Shown piece by piece: positions 9,763-22,406 of a stretch of DNA of 58,183 nt. This DNA comes from Burkholderiales bacterium RIFOXYD12_FULL_59_19 (GTDB lineage Bacteria > Pseudomonadota > Gammaproteobacteria > Burkholderiales > Burkholderiaceae_C): the NCBI GenBank assembly GCA_001771065.1, contig MESQ01000045.1, positions 1 to 58,183 of the forward strand, given 5' to 3'. Made by a program: the position numbers and the translations under genes. Below the pieces are notes generated by a model. It had not been told where the DNA came from. It ran no database searches and saw only the letters and a list, made by a program, of their open reading frames with translations. Each line of letters begins with the position of its first letter. Position 1 is the first letter of the stretch.

Positions 9763-10581
9763 CTATGAGGTCGTCAGCCCTTTGAACAGCATGTAAGCCG
9801 CCAGCAGGTACAAAATGCTGGCAAAGACGCGCTTGAGACGTTTGACCGGTAGCTTGTGTGCTGCTTTGGCTCCCAGGGGGGCCGTTAAAACACTGCAACT
9901 GGCAATGACGAGCAAGCCTGGCAACCAGATATAACCCAGCGAGTAGGGCGGCAGATGCTCAAGCGTCAAGCCACTCAAGATATAACCTGTCGCGCTGGCC
10001 AGAGCGATCGGAAAGCCGAGCGCGGCAGAGGTGGCCACGGCGTTGTGGATAGCCACATTGACCCAGGTCATGAATGGCACGCTGATAAAGCCACCACCCG
10101 CGCCCACCAGACCTGACAGGAACCCAATTACTGAACCGGCCCCGAGTAAACCCAAGGTTCCCGGTATGTCGCGACTGGGTGGCGGTTTTTTATCCAAAAA
10201 CATTTGTGTGGCTGAAAAACCGACAAACAAGGCAAAGAAAACGGCCAGCGAGGACCCCTTCAGCAAGGCAAAAACACCCAGACTGGCAGCCATGCCGCCC
10301 AGCACAATGCCTGGTGCCAATTTTTGAACCAGATCCCAGCGCACAGCACCCCGTTTGTGATGCGCCCGCACACTGGCGATGGAGGTGAATACGATGGTCG
10401 CCATGGAGGTGGCAATGGCCATTTTGATGGTGAGTTCGGGCGCTACGCCCCGATTGGTCAGGATGATGGTCATGAATGGCACCATGATCATGCCACCACC
10501 AATCCCTAAAAGTCCGGCCAGAAAACCTGTGCACAAGCCAAGCGTCGCCAGTTCAACAATTAAAAGTGGTTCGAAGAGCAT
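9763..10581 (-). CDS. TauE/SafE-type sulfite exporter family protein
   Basis: 272 residues with about eight membrane helices. Two repeats of the family motif are visible: GFLAGLLGIGGGMIMVPFMT (about 18-37) and the second-half GFLSGLVGAGGGFISVPFM. Family members export or import organosulfur or C2 compounds; the substrate cannot be read from sequence. The start at ATG 10581 begins directly at the first helix. A GTG at 10614, preceded by AGGATGAGG, is a real alternative that adds 11 residues. Palindromic DNA lies upstream. Confidence 0.85.
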   Translation of the reverse strand: MLFEPLLIVELATLGLCTGFLAGLLGIGGGMIMVPFMTIILTNRGVAPELTIKMAIATSMATIVFTSIASVRAHHKRGAVRWDLVQKLAPGIVLGGMAASLGVFALLKGSSLAVFFALFVGFSATQMFLDKKPPPSRDIPGTLGLLGAGSVIGFLSGLVGAGGGFISVPFMTWVNVAIHNAVATSAALGFPIALASATGYILSGLTLEHLPPYSLGYIWLPGLLVIASCSVLTAPLGAKAAHKLPVKRLKRVFASILYLLAAYMLFKGLTTS

Positions 10582-10625
10582 GGGGGAAGAGGGTAGGGTG
10601 CCTGCGCGTGTCACCGGATCCTCAT

Positions 10626-10643
10626 CCTGAACCGGGGTTCAGG
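10626..10643. promoter_or_regulatory. 18-bp palindrome upstream of the TauE gene
   Basis: CCTGAACCGGGGTTCAGG is an inverted repeat with 8-bp arms and a 2-bp centre. It lies 12 bases before the alternative GTG start and 45 before the ATG start, where a repressor operator would act. Confidence 0.5.
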
Positions 10644-10659
10644 TGGGCGAGGTCAGTAC

Positions 10660-10705
10660 TTGTCTTGGGTTCATCTAACGCGAGATGATCACGCTGACAA
10701 GACAA
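10660..10705. promoter_or_regulatory. nested inverted repeats
   Basis: TTGTCTT (10660-10666) pairs with AAGACAA (10699-10705), and inside it TCATCT (10671-10676) pairs with AGATGA (10683-10688). It lies between ftsB's end and the TauE gene. It may be a folded leader of the TauE transcript or a compound operator. I see no gene in the rest of the 10615-10834 gap. Confidence 0.3.
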
Positions 10706-10834
10706 TGTTCCAAGCCCGAGCTCTAAGAGCATTGGTTCAAGGAAATATAAAACCCGGCATACACGGCAGGCAAAATGATTGTAATGTTGTCAACGCTTGC
10801 CGCGCCGAAAAAAAACGTGAAAATTACAAAACGT

Positions 10835-11113
10835 TCAAGGGCGCGCAATCAGTACGTAAATTTCATTCACCTTGATCATGCCAAGCTCCATGCGCGCCTT
10901 CTCCTCGACCATTTCCAGCCCTTCTTTCAAATCCCGCACTTCCGCTGCGAGTTGCTGGTTGGTCTGAACCGCTTGTTGGTTCAGCTGGGTTTGCGCCTTG
11001 AGCTGCGTCTGTAGCTGTGCCACCTTCGGGATGCTGCCGCGCCCCAACCACAACTGCGCGTGCAAGATCACGAGCAATGCAATCAGGGAGAGCATCACCG
11101 AACGTGAGCCCAT
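10835..11113 (-). CDS. ftsB: cell division protein FtsB
   Basis: 92 residues: a short cytoplasmic start, one membrane helix (about 5-24) and a periplasmic coiled coil rich in Gln, Leu and Val (about 28-72). FtsB forms a complex with FtsL and FtsQ that activates septal peptidoglycan synthesis. It follows eno by nine bases, the standard proteobacterial order. Confidence 0.92.
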   Translation of the reverse strand: MGSRSVMLSLIALLVILHAQLWLGRGSIPKVAQLQTQLKAQTQLNQQAVQTNQQLAAEVRDLKEGLEMVEEKARMELGMIKVNEIYVLIARP

Positions 11114-11122
11114 AGACTGGTC

Positions 11123-12409
<1,287 letters not shown>

Positions 12410-12461
12410 TTAATTTCCTTTTAAAAAATGGTTCAAATGGACATCAGTGCAAGCCGGAGAC

Positions 12462-13318
12462 TTACGCTGCGAAGTGATTCTCAAGAAATCCGTGGCGCTT
12501 GGTCACCTGGTCCAGCGCCAACAGGGTTTCAAGCAAGGCTTTCATGTGTTTCAGCGGTACGGCGTTCGGGCCGTCGCTCAGGGCCTGAGCCGGATTGGGG
12601 TGCGTCTCCATAAACAGGCCTGCCACACCGACCGCCACCGCCGCCCGCGCCAGTACGGGCACCATCTCGCGTTGACCGCCGCTGCTGGTGCCCTGACCGC
12701 CAGGCAACTGTACCGAGTGAGTGGCATCAAACACGACCGGCGCACCGGTCTCGCGCATGATGGCCAGCGAGCGCATGTCGCTCACCAGGTTGTTGTAGCC
12801 AAAGCTTACGCCACGCTCACAGGCCATGAAATTGTCCTCAGACAGGCCTTTTTCGCGGGCCGCAGCGCGGGCTTTGTCGATCACATTTTTCATGTCGCCA
12901 GGTGCCAGAAACTGCCCTTTTTTGATATTCACGGGTTTGCCGCATTGCGCCACAGCCTGAATAAAGTCAGTCTGGCGACACAAAAAGGCTGGGGTTTGCA
13001 GCACGTCAACCACAGCTGACACCTGGACAATCTGGTCTTCCGAGTGGATGTCGGTCAGCACGGGCAAACCCAATTCACGCTTCACATTGGCCAGAATTTC
13101 CAGGCCTTTGTCGATGCCAGGGCCTCTAAACGTACCGCCACTGGAGCGGTTGGCTTTGTCAAAGCTGCTTTTGAAAATAAATGGAATGCCCAGGCTTGCC
13201 GTGATTTCTTTCAAGGTACCGGCTGTGTCCATTTGCAATTGTTCGGACTCAATGACGCAGGGGCCGGCGATCAGAAAAAACGGCTGCTGCAAGCCAATGT
13301 CAAAACCGCACAGCTTCA

Positions 13319-13319
<1 letters not shown>
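12462..13319 (-). CDS. kdsA: 3-deoxy-D-manno-octulosonate 8-phosphate synthase
   Basis: 285 residues. KdsA condenses PEP with arabinose 5-phosphate, the first committed step of Kdo for lipopolysaccharide. Motifs include [12 protein letters not shown] (about 15-26), [12 protein letters not shown] and [13 protein letters not shown]. The start at 13319 shares one base with the pyrG stop (TGATG), which points to coupled translation and decides the start against the longer frame. Confidence 0.97.
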
Positions 13320-16300
<2,981 letters not shown>

Positions 16301-16304
<4 letters not shown>

Positions 16305-16750
16305 TGAACATTGATGTCAAAGTGATTGACCCGCGCATGGCGGATCAACTTCCCGCCTATGCCACGCCCGGCAGTGCCGGCCTGGATTTGCGTGCCTGTC
16401 TGGATACGCCCCTGACGCTGGCAGCCAATGCCTGGCAACTGGTGCCCACCGGCATTGCGATTTATTTGCAGGACCCCGGCTTTGCCGCCATGATCCTGCC
16501 ACGCTCCGGCTTGGGTCACAAACACGGCATTGTGCTGGGCAATCTGGTGGGCCTGATCGACAGCGATTACCAGGGCCAGCTGATGGTGAGCGCCTGGAAC
16601 CGCAGCGATGTCGCCTTCACCATCGAGCCCATGGAGCGCATCGCGCAACTGGTGATTGTGCCGGTGATGCAAGCGCAGTTCAATGTGGTGACCGAGTTCC
16701 CGGCCAGCCAGCGCGGCGAGGGCGGTTACGGTTCGACCGGCAAAGCCTGA
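16301..16750 (+). CDS. dut: dUTP diphosphatase
   Basis: 149 residues with all five trimeric dUTPase motifs in order: [10 protein letters not shown] (I), [15 protein letters not shown] (II), [11 protein letters not shown] (III), ERIAQLV (IV) and the flexible [12 protein letters not shown] tail (V). It hydrolyses dUTP to dUMP, limiting uracil in DNA and feeding dTMP synthesis. It overlaps coaBC by ATGA; coaBC-dut is a common pairing. Confidence 0.97.
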
Positions 16751-16763
16751 GCCGTTAAGCCAG

Positions 16764-17297
16764 CTACTGCAGCAAATCGCTGCCTGGCGCCAGGCTGTGT
16801 ATGGGCGTGATCTTGAAAAAGCCGGTGCCAGCACTGCCGCATCCAATTTCTTCTTCTGTGGCTTCGCGCACACCGCGCACCTGCAGTGTCAGGTGCAATG
16901 CAATGCCCGCGAGTGGATGGTTGCCGTCCAGCACCACATGCTCCGGGTAAATGTCGGTGACGGTGTAGAGCACATCTTGCGGCATGTCCGGGGTACACCC
17001 GGCGGGCAGGGCAGAGCCTTCGAACGTCATGCCTTCTTCGAGTTCCGGGGAGAAGAGTTCGCGGCGTTCCAGAAAAATGAGTTGGTCGTTGAACTCACCA
17101 AAACCCTGTTCGGGCTCAATGTGCAGGTTCAAGGTGGCTCCGGCCTCATGGCCTTGCAACGTAGTTTCAATGACTTCAAACAAGTCACCGCCCCCCACCA
17201 AAAACTCGACGGGTTCATCGAGCACGTCCAATTCCTCACCCAAAGAGTCTTTGAGTGTCCAAGTTAAAGCGACGACGCATTGTTGTGTGATTTCCAT
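16764..17297 (-). CDS. SlpA-type FKBP peptidyl-prolyl isomerase
   Basis: 177 residues. It has an FKBP domain interrupted by a chaperone insert (about 70-130), as in SlpA/SlyD. The family's LDVLDEPVEFLVGGGDLF and GNHPLAGIALHLTLQV segments are clear. There is no metal-binding His-rich tail as in SlyD, and the C-terminus has a short extension with one Cys. The start is at MEITQQCVV. It is convergent with dut and its start is only 41 bases from the divergent cupin gene. Confidence 0.9.
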   Translation of the reverse strand: MEITQQCVVALTWTLKDSLGEELDVLDEPVEFLVGGGDLFEVIETTLQGHEAGATLNLHIEPEQGFGEFNDQLIFLERRELFSPELEEGMTFEGSALPAGCTPDMPQDVLYTVTDIYPEHVVLDGNHPLAGIALHLTLQVRGVREATEEEIGCGSAGTGFFKITPIHSLAPGSDLLQ

Positions 17298-17337
17298 ACG
17301 AGAATTGTCGCAGACAAAAACCCGAACGGAGAAACCC

Positions 17338-18486
17338 ATGGATGTCACCCAAGCACTGCCTTTGTTAGGCGGTATCAGCCCCCACGTGTTCATGAAACGC
17401 TACTGGCAAAAAAAGCCATTGCTGGTCAGGCAGGCGGTGCCTGGCTTCAAACCCTTGCTGGATCGCGCGCAACTGTTTGAACTGGCCGCCTTTGAGGGCG
17501 CCCAGACCCGCATGGTGATTCAGGAGCCGGGGAGCAAGCCGGGTTGGCGCTTCAAACACGGTCCGTTTCAGCGCCGCGCCTTGCCGCCCCTGAAACAGCC
17601 GGGCTGGACGATTTTGGTGCAGGGCGTCGATTTACACCACGACCACGTGCATGAGCTGATGAACCAGTTCCGGTTTGTACCCGATGCCCGTCTGGATGAC
17701 CTGATGATCAGTTTTGCCACCGATGGTGGCGGTGTGGGTCCGCACTACGATAGCTACGATGTGTTTCTATTGCAGGCGCACGGTAATAGGCGCTGGCGCA
17801 TTGGCCGCCAGAAGGACCTGAGTCTGCAGCCCGATGTTCCCCTGAAAATTCTGGCCAACTTCGAGCCCGAAGTGGAGTATGTGCTGGAGCCGGGCGACCT
17901 GCTGTATTTGCCGCCGCGTTATGCCCATGACGGCATTGCCGAGGGCGAATGCATGACCTATTCTGTTGGTTTTCGTATTCCGAACCGGGCCGAGCTGGCC
18001 CGGGAACTGCTGCAGCGTCTGGCCGAAGATGCCGAGGACGCCGTGGGTGTGGCTTTATACCGGGATCCCAATCAGCCCGCGGTCAATCAACCCGCTGAAA
18101 TTCCGGCCAGGATGCTGGAATTTGCCCAGGATGCGCTGCAAGATGCCCTGCAAGACAGCCGTGCTCTGGCACGCGGTCTGGGCGAGTACATGACCGAGCC
18201 CAAACCCAATGTCTGGTTTGAAGCGCGTGCCGAGTCGGCTGACGATTCGAAGGCATTAAAAGCTCAGGGCATTCGCCTGGACCGGCGCACCCGGATGATG
18301 TTTGATGCCCATCATGTTTTCATCAATGGCGAGAGCTTCAGTGCCGCGGGTCGTGATGCCAGCTTGATGCGTGTGTTGGCCAATGAGCGCGCTTTGTCGG
18401 CTCGGGAGCTTGGCAAACTCAGTGGGCAAGCGCTGGTTCTGTTGACGGCTTGGTGGGCTGCAGGTTGGCTTCAGATGCTTGAATGA
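17338..18486 (+). CDS. roxA: cupin/JmjC ribosomal oxygenase (RoxA/YcfD family)
   Basis: 382 residues. It has the JmjC/cupin core with the iron-binding HYDSYDVFLLQAHGNRRWRIG (about residues 137-157; H-x-D) and a later histidine in LPPRYAHDGIAEGECMTYSVGF. RoxA/YcfD hydroxylates an arginine of ribosomal protein L16 using 2-oxoglutarate and oxygen. The C-terminal winged-helix region is present and the length fits. The start is at ATG 17338, preceded by GGAG. Confidence 0.9.
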   Translation: MDVTQALPLLGGISPHVFMKRYWQKKPLLVRQAVPGFKPLLDRAQLFELAAFEGAQTRMVIQEPGSKPGWRFKHGPFQRRALPPLKQPGWTILVQGVDLHHDHVHELMNQFRFVPDARLDDLMISFATDGGGVGPHYDSYDVFLLQAHGNRRWRIGRQKDLSLQPDVPLKILANFEPEVEYVLEPGDLLYLPPRYAHDGIAEGECMTYSVGFRIPNRAELARELLQRLAEDAEDAVGVALYRDPNQPAVNQPAEIPARMLEFAQDALQDALQDSRALARGLGEYMTEPKPNVWFEARAESADDSKALKAQGIRLDRRTRMMFDAHHVFINGESFSAAGRDASLMRVLANERALSARELGKLSGQALVLLTAWWAAGWLQMLE

Positions 18487-18566
18487 GTGAGATACCTGAG
18501 ATGCAATAGATTGTTGCAAACATATTATGAGTTTTTAGTCAAGCGTAAAAACCATTAGTTTTTCAC

Positions 18567-18572
18567 TATAAT
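18567..18572 (+). promoter_or_regulatory. putative -10 box of the small lipoprotein gene
   Basis: A perfect TATAAT lies 94 bases upstream of the lipoprotein ATG in the 179-bp gap after roxA. No convincing -35 is visible. Confidence 0.4.
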
Positions 18573-18665
18573 TCGCCCCCGAGCCCACCCAATACTCGCT
18601 GTGTGGGCTTGGTTTTATGGATTTCCATGAAACACATTTCGGAATTTTTTTATCAGGTATTTCAA

Positions 18666-18875
18666 ATGAATAAATCTCTCGTTCTGATCGCTGTGATTGC
18701 TGCTGCTGCTCTGGTTGCCTGTGGCAAAAAAGAAGAAGCTCCTGCACCCGCACCGGCTCCCGTGGAAGCAGCACCTGCACCCGCAGCTGCTGCTCCTGCT
18801 GCCTCTGAGGCTGCTCCTGCTGCCTCAGAAGCTGCTGTTCCTGCGGCTGCCGCTTCGGAAGAAGTCAAGAAATAA
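18666..18875 (+). CDS. small Ala/Pro-rich lipoprotein
   Basis: 69 residues. A signal peptide ends in the lipobox LVAC (cleavage before Cys19), followed by a mature part made almost only of Ala, Pro, Glu and Ser with an imperfect repeat around PAASEAA. Such low-complexity lipoproteins are common in Burkholderiales and are probably spacers or envelope-associated; no function is known to me. A promoter-like -10 precedes it and a strong terminator follows, so it is its own transcription unit. Confidence 0.8.
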   Translation: MNKSLVLIAVIAAAALVACGKKEEAPAPAPAPVEAAPAPAAAAPAASEAAPAASEAAVPAAAASEEVKK

Positions 18876-18893
18876 TTGCTCCGCAATTTTTCT

Positions 18894-18921
18894 AAAAAAA
18901 CCACCTTCGGGTGGTTTTTTT
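18894..18921 (+). terminator. intrinsic terminator after the lipoprotein gene
   Basis: Stem CCACC / GGTGG with the stable TTCG tetraloop (18901-18914), flanked by A7 and T7. It can also end the convergent Mrp operon. Confidence 0.88.
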
Positions 18922-18995
18922 CTTGGGGCTTTGCAGATAAAACCCAGTGCGTCTGTGCAGTATCGGCCGTGCGTCAATGCCGTTCCCACCCCGAC

Positions 18996-20681
18996 TCAGA
19001 CGTAGTAAAGGATGAGGAAACCCAGCAGCAGCACCAGCACCCACAAGGCCATGCTTCGGGTTGACCAGGTTCGTGCAAAACGGCCATCCTGGCGGTGCTG
19101 GTAAAGCACCAGTGCGGTGGACTCCATGATCAGCACATAGGCCGCGTGCACCAGCATGTTCCACGCCCTGGCCAGCGGCATGCCAACCTTGCGCAACAGA
19201 GCGGGCAGCAAGGTGCGCCAGACCCAGTCCGCATCAAGGGTGATGGTCAAGGTGCGCTTCAGGTAGGGCAGCAACACAAAGAATGCCAGACCTGAAAACA
19301 GCAATAACTGCAACTGCGACACCACGTGTGCGCCGGTATAAGGCACAAAGATCACGGCATAGGGCAACAGTGCATACAGCGGCTCGGGCCAGACGCCCAG
19401 CGCAATGCAAAGGAACGAGAAGAGCACCATGGCCCAGCGCATGCTTGGTGGTGGTTCGGCTGGGCGCAGCCCCGAGTCCTTCTGGAAAAACACAAACCAG
19501 GGGAACTTGATGCCGGCATGAAGAAACACGCCGGCCGAGGCCGCTGTCAGCAACAGCCAGACCCACAGCAGGTGCCCGTCGAGTGCCGCCTGCGACACCA
19601 TCGATTTTGAAATAAAGCCGGAGGTCAGTGGAAATGCCGAAATCGCCAGCGCACCGATGGTGCCACACGCCGCCGTCAAGGGCATGGTGTGAAACAGGCC
19701 ACCCAGTTCGGAGCACTTGCGTTTGCCCGTCATCAGGACGACTGAACCTGCCGACATCAGCAGCAGGGCTTTGTAGATGATGTGCGCAAAGGCATGGGCC
19801 GCCGCGCCGTTGAGGGCCATCTCGGTCCCGATACCGATGCCGGCAATCATGAACCCGACCTGGTTGATGATGGAGTAGGCCAGGATACGGCGCAAATCGT
19901 TTTCAAGCAGCGCATAAATGATGCCGTAGAACACCATGAACAGACCCACCCAGATCAGGAATTCGGTGCCCGGAAAGCCGCGAATCAACACATACACCGC
20001 CGTCTTGGTAGTGAACGCCGACAGAAATACGGTGCCGCTCCAGGAGGCCTCAGGGTAGGCATCGGCCAGCCAGGCCGACAGCGGTGGCGCTCCGGCATTG
20101 ACCAGGAAGCCGATCAAAATCAGCCAGTGTGCGGGCGAATCCAGCGCCATGCGGGTAAAGGCCACATCACCCGTGTCAACGATGTGACCGGTGACCCCGG
20201 CAAACAGCACCACGCCGCCCAGCAGGTGAATCATCAGGTAGCGCCTGGCCGCGCGGTAGGCCGCTTCGGTGCCCAGGCTCCACAGCACCAGGGTTGAGCC
20301 CACCGCCATCAGCTCCCAAAATACAAAAACCGTGACCAGATCGCCGGCCAAAGCCACGCCAATGGCCGAGCCGGCATAAACAAAGGCTGCTGGCACCTCG
20401 ATGCGGCTTTTTTGCGTCATGGCAAACAGCCCTCCGCCAGCGGCCATGAGCGAGAAAATGGTTGCAAACAAGCGCGACAGCTTGTCCCCCTGAAGCGGTG
20501 TCACCGTGTAATCGAGAAAGCGCAGTTGCCAGGCCGGGCCGTCGGGCACCTGCCACACCAGCGCCAGTGCCAGCAACGGCAAGGCCACGATGGCAACCGA
20601 GCGCAACGCGCCTCGCAGCAAGGGCAGCAGCAGGGCGCCCACAATGAGCACCAGCCCGGGATGAATCAGGACCTCAGTCAT
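18996..20681 (-). CDS. third MrpD/NuoL-like antiporter subunit with altered TM7 motif
   Basis: 561 residues with about 14 membrane helices; it belongs to the proton-translocating NuoL/M/N-MrpA/D family. The TM5 glutamate is kept (FVFWELMAVGS), and the lysine in the next helix (TTKTAVYVLIRG) too. Where the two sister proteins have a lysine before the conserved Pro-Trp stretch, this one has VNAGAPPLSAWLADAY, so Lys is replaced by Asn. It is the last gene of the operon and overlaps the previous small gene by eight bases. The start is at MTEVLIHPG. It ends in extra C-terminal helices. Confidence 0.88.
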   Translation of the reverse strand: MTEVLIHPGLVLIVGALLLPLLRGALRSVAIVALPLLALALVWQVPDGPAWQLRFLDYTVTPLQGDKLSRLFATIFSLMAAGGGLFAMTQKSRIEVPAAFVYAGSAIGVALAGDLVTVFVFWELMAVGSTLVLWSLGTEAAYRAARRYLMIHLLGGVVLFAGVTGHIVDTGDVAFTRMALDSPAHWLILIGFLVNAGAPPLSAWLADAYPEASWSGTVFLSAFTTKTAVYVLIRGFPGTEFLIWVGLFMVFYGIIYALLENDLRRILAYSIINQVGFMIAGIGIGTEMALNGAAAHAFAHIIYKALLLMSAGSVVLMTGKRKCSELGGLFHTMPLTAACGTIGALAISAFPLTSGFISKSMVSQAALDGHLLWVWLLLTAASAGVFLHAGIKFPWFVFFQKDSGLRPAEPPPSMRWAMVLFSFLCIALGVWPEPLYALLPYAVIFVPYTGAHVVSQLQLLLFSGLAFFVLLPYLKRTLTITLDADWVWRTLLPALLRKVGMPLARAWNMLVHAAYVLIMESTALVLYQHRQDGRFARTWSTRSMALWVLVLLLGFLILYYV

Positions 20682-20943
20682 GGTCTTTGCCGTAATAGGT
20701 ATCAGGTCGTTTGAGCAGAAGCGCCAGGCCCTTGGCAACCACAATCATCAAGGCACAGACCAGAAAGCCGAACCAGGCGTTAAACCCAAAAATGGACTCA
20801 ATTGCAAAATGCGGGTGCATGGGTACGAAAAAACCGGCAAGCACCGTGAGTAACAGCACAAACAGAAAACCGCGCCACAACAGCTTGACGTTGCGGGGTT
20901 GATCGAGCCAGTGGGGTTTTTCATCCATTGGTTTTAGCTTCAC
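20674..20943 (-). CDS. small membrane protein of the Mrp operon
   Basis: 89 residues. A polar start (MDEKPHWLDQPRNVKLLWRG) precedes two membrane helices separated by a short loop, then a charged tail. I do not recognise a family. It overlaps the upstream antiporter gene by four bases and the downstream one by eight, so it is certainly translated as part of the operon and is a likely accessory subunit. Confidence 0.8.
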   Translation of the reverse strand: MKLKPMDEKPHWLDQPRNVKLLWRGFLFVLLLTVLAGFFVPMHPHFAIESIFGFNAWFGFLVCALMIVVAKGLALLLKRPDTYYGKDHD

Positions 20944-22406
20944 GGGTTGATCATCTGACGGGCCAGCGCCAACGGAACGTCAGGAAAGAAAAACAACAGC
21001 ACCGTCGCGCTAGCTGTGGCTGTCAAGGCGATCACCATCAGCAGAGGCGCCTCGCCGTGCGGATGGTCATGCGCATCGGCAGCCGGGGCCACAAAGAAAG
21101 CGCGGTAGATGATCGGCAGGAAATACCCTGCATTGAGCAGTGTGCTCAGCACAATGACCGTGACCGCCAACCAATGCTGGCTGGCCATGGCGCCCGACAC
21201 CATGTACCACTTGGAAATAAAGCCTGCCGCCGGGGGCAGACCGATCATGGACAGCGCGGCAATGGCAAAGGCACCCATGGTCCAGGGCATGCGTCGGCCA
21301 ATGCCGTCGAGCTGACTGACCTCGGTTTTGTGGGCGGCGGTGTAAATGGCGCCAGCCGCAAAAAACAGCGTGATCTTGCCCACCGCATGGGCCGCGATGT
21401 GCATCACCGCGCCCACCAGTGACAAGGGTGCAAGCAAGGCGGCAGCCATCGTCACGTAAGACAACTGGCTGATGGTGGAATAGGCCAACCTGCGTTTCAG
21501 GTTGTCTGCGGTCAACGCGACAACAGAAGCCGCGATGATGGTGAATCCGGCCACCGCCACCAGCCAGTTGGTGGTACCCGCTGTGGCGAGGGTGTCAACA
21601 CCAAACACATACACCATCACCTTGACCACACTAAAGACCCCGGCCTTGACCACCGCCACCGCATGCAGCAGTGCCGACACTGGCGTTGGTGCGACCATGG
21701 CGGCGGGCAGCCACCGGTGGAAAGGCATCAGCGCAGCCTTGCCGATGCCGAACACACACAAGCCCAACAGCAGCGCGAGTTCGCCGGGCTTGAGCTTGTC
21801 GGCCAGGATGCCGCCCACCGTGAAGTCGGTGGTGCCCGCAATGAACCAGATGAACACCAACGCTGGCAGCAGCAACACGGTGGACGTGCTCAACAGCAGA
21901 CCGAGGTAGATACGTCCACCGTCGCGCGCCTTCTCGGTGCCGTGGTGAGTCACCAGGGGGTAGGTGCTGAGCGTCAGCACTTCGTAAAAGATGAACAGGG
22001 TGAACAGGTTGCCCGAGAATGCAATGCCCATGGTGGCGGCAATGGCAAGTGCAAAACAGACGAAAAAGCGTGTCTGGTGGGCCTCCTGATTGCCGCGCAT
22101 GTAACCGATCGAGTACAGCGAATTGACAATCCACAAGCCTGACGCAATGAGTGCAAACAGCATGCCAAGCGGCTCGACCTGGAACGCAATGTTCAGCCCT
22201 GGCAGCAAGCTGAACAGGAGCACGCTGGGGCGCGCGCCTGCCAGTACCAGCGGCAGCAGTGTCAACACCACGGCCAACAGCACGGCGGCAGTGACCAGTG
22301 TGATGGCTTCACGCAGGTTGGGCATGCGCCCGGCCAGAGAGATCAACAAGGCGCCTGTCAAGGGCACGGCCATGGAAGCCAGAATGGCCTGTTCGGGTGT
22401 CAGCAT
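20940..22406 (-). CDS. mrpD: monovalent cation/H+ antiporter subunit D-like
   Basis: 488 residues with about 14 helices. Proton-antiporter signature: LFTLFIFYEVLTLSTYPLV with the TM5 glutamate, and GIGKAALMPFHRWLPAAM with the TM7 lysine followed by PTPVSALLHA. It works within the Mrp complex that exchanges Na+ or K+ for protons across the inner membrane. It overlaps its upstream paralogue by one base and the downstream small gene by four. Confidence 0.9.
   Translation of the reverse strand: MLTPEQAILASMAVPLTGALLISLAGRMPNLREAITLVTAAVLLAVVLTLLPLVLAGARPSVLLFSLLPGLNIAFQVEPLGMLFALIASGLWIVNSLYSIGYMRGNQEAHQTRFFVCFALAIAATMGIAFSGNLFTLFIFYEVLTLSTYPLVTHHGTEKARDGGRIYLGLLLSTSTVLLLPALVFIWFIAGTTDFTVGGILADKLKPGELALLLGLCVFGIGKAALMPFHRWLPAAMVAPTPVSALLHAVAVVKAGVFSVVKVMVYVFGVDTLATAGTTNWLVAVAGFTIIAASVVALTADNLKRRLAYSTISQLSYVTMAAALLAPLSLVGAVMHIAAHAVGKITLFFAAGAIYTAAHKTEVSQLDGIGRRMPWTMGAFAIAALSMIGLPPAAGFISKWYMVSGAMASQHWLAVTVIVLSTLLNAGYFLPIIYRAFFVAPAADAHDHPHGEAPLLMVIALTATASATVLLFFFPDVPLALARQMINP

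Noticed and set aside
18666..18875. Lipoprotein gene considered as low-complexity noise
   Set aside because: A clean signal peptide with lipobox, a -10 box upstream and a strong terminator downstream support a real gene.
20674..20943. Small Mrp-operon protein considered as a start-region shadow of the third antiporter gene
   Set aside because: It is in another frame with its own helices and overlaps both neighbours by a few bases, as a real operon gene does.
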